From Anaeromyxobacter soli (GTDB lineage Bacteria > Myxococcota > Myxococcia > Myxococcales > Anaeromyxobacteraceae): 64,000 bases of DNA. Shown here one piece after another: positions 63,426 to 64,000 of the stretch. Numbering within the stretch: the stretch's first letter is position 1; every line of letters begins with the position of its first letter. The DNA lies in NCBI RefSeq assembly GCF_022808855.1, contig NZ_JAKZLF010000001.1, positions 246,597 through 310,596 on the forward strand, in the 5' to 3' direction. The notes under the pieces were generated by a model, which ran no database searches, had not been told where the DNA came from, and saw only the letters and a list, made by a program, of their open reading frames with translations. The position numbers and the translations under genes are program-made.

Positions 63426-64000
63426 TCAGCGCGCCGGCGGCTGGATGTGCGACTCGTCCTCGAGGGCGGGGACGATCTTCTCCTGACGCGCCTTCGTCTC
63501 GCGCGTCGCGGCGACGCTGCAGATCGGCGCGAGCGTCTCCGCGAGCCGGACGAACCCCGCGATCTCGCGCTCGAGCCGCCCCGCGAGCCCGGCGTCCCGG
63601 AGCCGGCCGTCGGCGTCGAACGCCTCGCCCGCGTGGGCGAGCGCGAACATGTCGGGGAAGACGAGCGCGCCGCACCCCTCGAGCGGGATGCGGGTCTGCC
63701 ACAGGCCGCGGATCCCGCCCATCGGCGAGGGCGACGCCGAGAGGAGGTACACGCTCCTGCCGCGCCAGGGCATCGGGCGGGCCCGGGACACCCAGTCGAT
63801 CGCGTTCTTGAGCGGCCCGGCGATCGAGTAGTTGTACTCGGGCGCCGCGATGAGGAGCGCCTGCGCGGCCTCGACCCGGCGCTTCAGCTCGAGCGCCCCC
63901 GCGGGGAGGCCGCTCGTCCGGTCGAGATCACCGTCGTAGAGCGGCATCTCGAACTCCGAGAAGCGGGCGAGATCCACGTCCGCCCCCTCGCGCCGCGCGA
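63426..64000 (-). CDS. NADPH-dependent FMN reductase (5' end cut by window)
   Basis: At least 190 residues of a flavodoxin-fold reductase. LLIAAPEYNYSIAGPLKNAIDWVSR is the FMN_red signature (in two parts: APEYNYSIAG, LKNAIDW), and the start ARFSEFEMPLYDGD follows the first beta-alpha unit, which lies beyond base 64000. The frame is open to the window edge, so the true start is outside. Members reduce quinones, chromate or azo compounds using NAD(P)H. It is convergent with the JAB-E1 gene. Confidence 0.88.
   Translation of the reverse strand, partial: ARREGADVDLARFSEFEMPLYDGDLDRTSGLPAGALELKRRVEAAQALLIAAPEYNYSIAGPLKNAIDWVSRARPMPWRGRSVYLLSASPSPMGGIRGLWQTRIPLEGCGALVFPDMFALAHAGEAFDADGRLRDAGLAGRLEREIAGFVRLAETLAPICSVAATRETKARQEKIVPALEDESHIQPPAR

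Overview
The window is very GC-rich DNA (stop-free antisense frames run behind almost every gene) and reads as a chromosome segment of a delta-proteobacterium-like myxobacterium. Anaeromyxobacter is the best guess: DcuB and DctA C4-dicarboxylate carriers, RIC, DUF438 and hemerythrin di-iron proteins, many sigma-54 regulators, a solitary HNH gene and translationally coupled ATGA/GTGA operons all fit. The genus call is inference; there is no rRNA or tRNA here to anchor it.

Layout. 0.5-11.5 kb: OFA-type MFS carrier, release factor 3, a NitT/TauT-like ABC importer with a two-in-one permease, hemF, a TPR protein, an ArsN2-like acetyltransferase, a YbaN protein, pdxH and a YciI protein. 11.7-15.6 kb: a complete four-gene sugar-type ABC importer. 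15.6-20.4 kb: dcuB followed upstream by its probable two-component system (kinase with periplasmic solute-binding domain plus NtrC-type regulator). 20.6-26.7 kb: tolC-MFP-RND efflux operon. 26.8-28.0 kb: an RdgC-like gene and a partner. 28.1-30.4 kb: sigma-54 activator divergent from RIC and a hemerythrin. 30.4-36.7 kb: rnk, an aldo/keto reductase and a 1354-residue repeat lipoprotein ended by a strong terminator. 36.9-42.2 kb: livGFKHM plus a 3-hydroxybutyrate dehydrogenase. 42.3-45.6 kb: emrAB-like efflux with TetR. 45.9-49.6 kb: glycosyltransferase, a polysaccharide deacetylase/flippase-like fusion, DoxX. 49.6-57.5 kb: an ECF sigma remnant, a cupredoxin lipoprotein, a second kinase/NtrC pair, an HNH gene, dctA and a 33-residue ORF. 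57.7-60.8 kb: PAP2 phosphatase, glycine-zipper lipoprotein, a DUF438-hemerythrin-PAS protein. 60.96-63.4 kb: a compact ubiquitin-conjugation-like cluster (E2-like protein, 67-residue protein, JAB/E2-like/E1 fusion). The right edge cuts an FMN reductase.

How it fits together. The two kinase/regulator pairs are paralogues. Each lies near one C4-dicarboxylate carrier gene, and both carrier genes have a -24/-12 (sigma-54) promoter and upstream copies of the same GAATGGTCATGC-type box, so they look like two copies of one sensing circuit. A second sigma-54 theme links the RIC/hemerythrin genes and the DUF438-hemerythrin gene, probably a nitrosative or oxidative iron-damage response. The most unusual item is the ubiquitin-like cluster at 60.96-63.4 kb, in which a deubiquitinase-type JAB domain, an apparently inactive E2-like domain and an E1 domain sit in one polypeptide beside a free E2-like protein.
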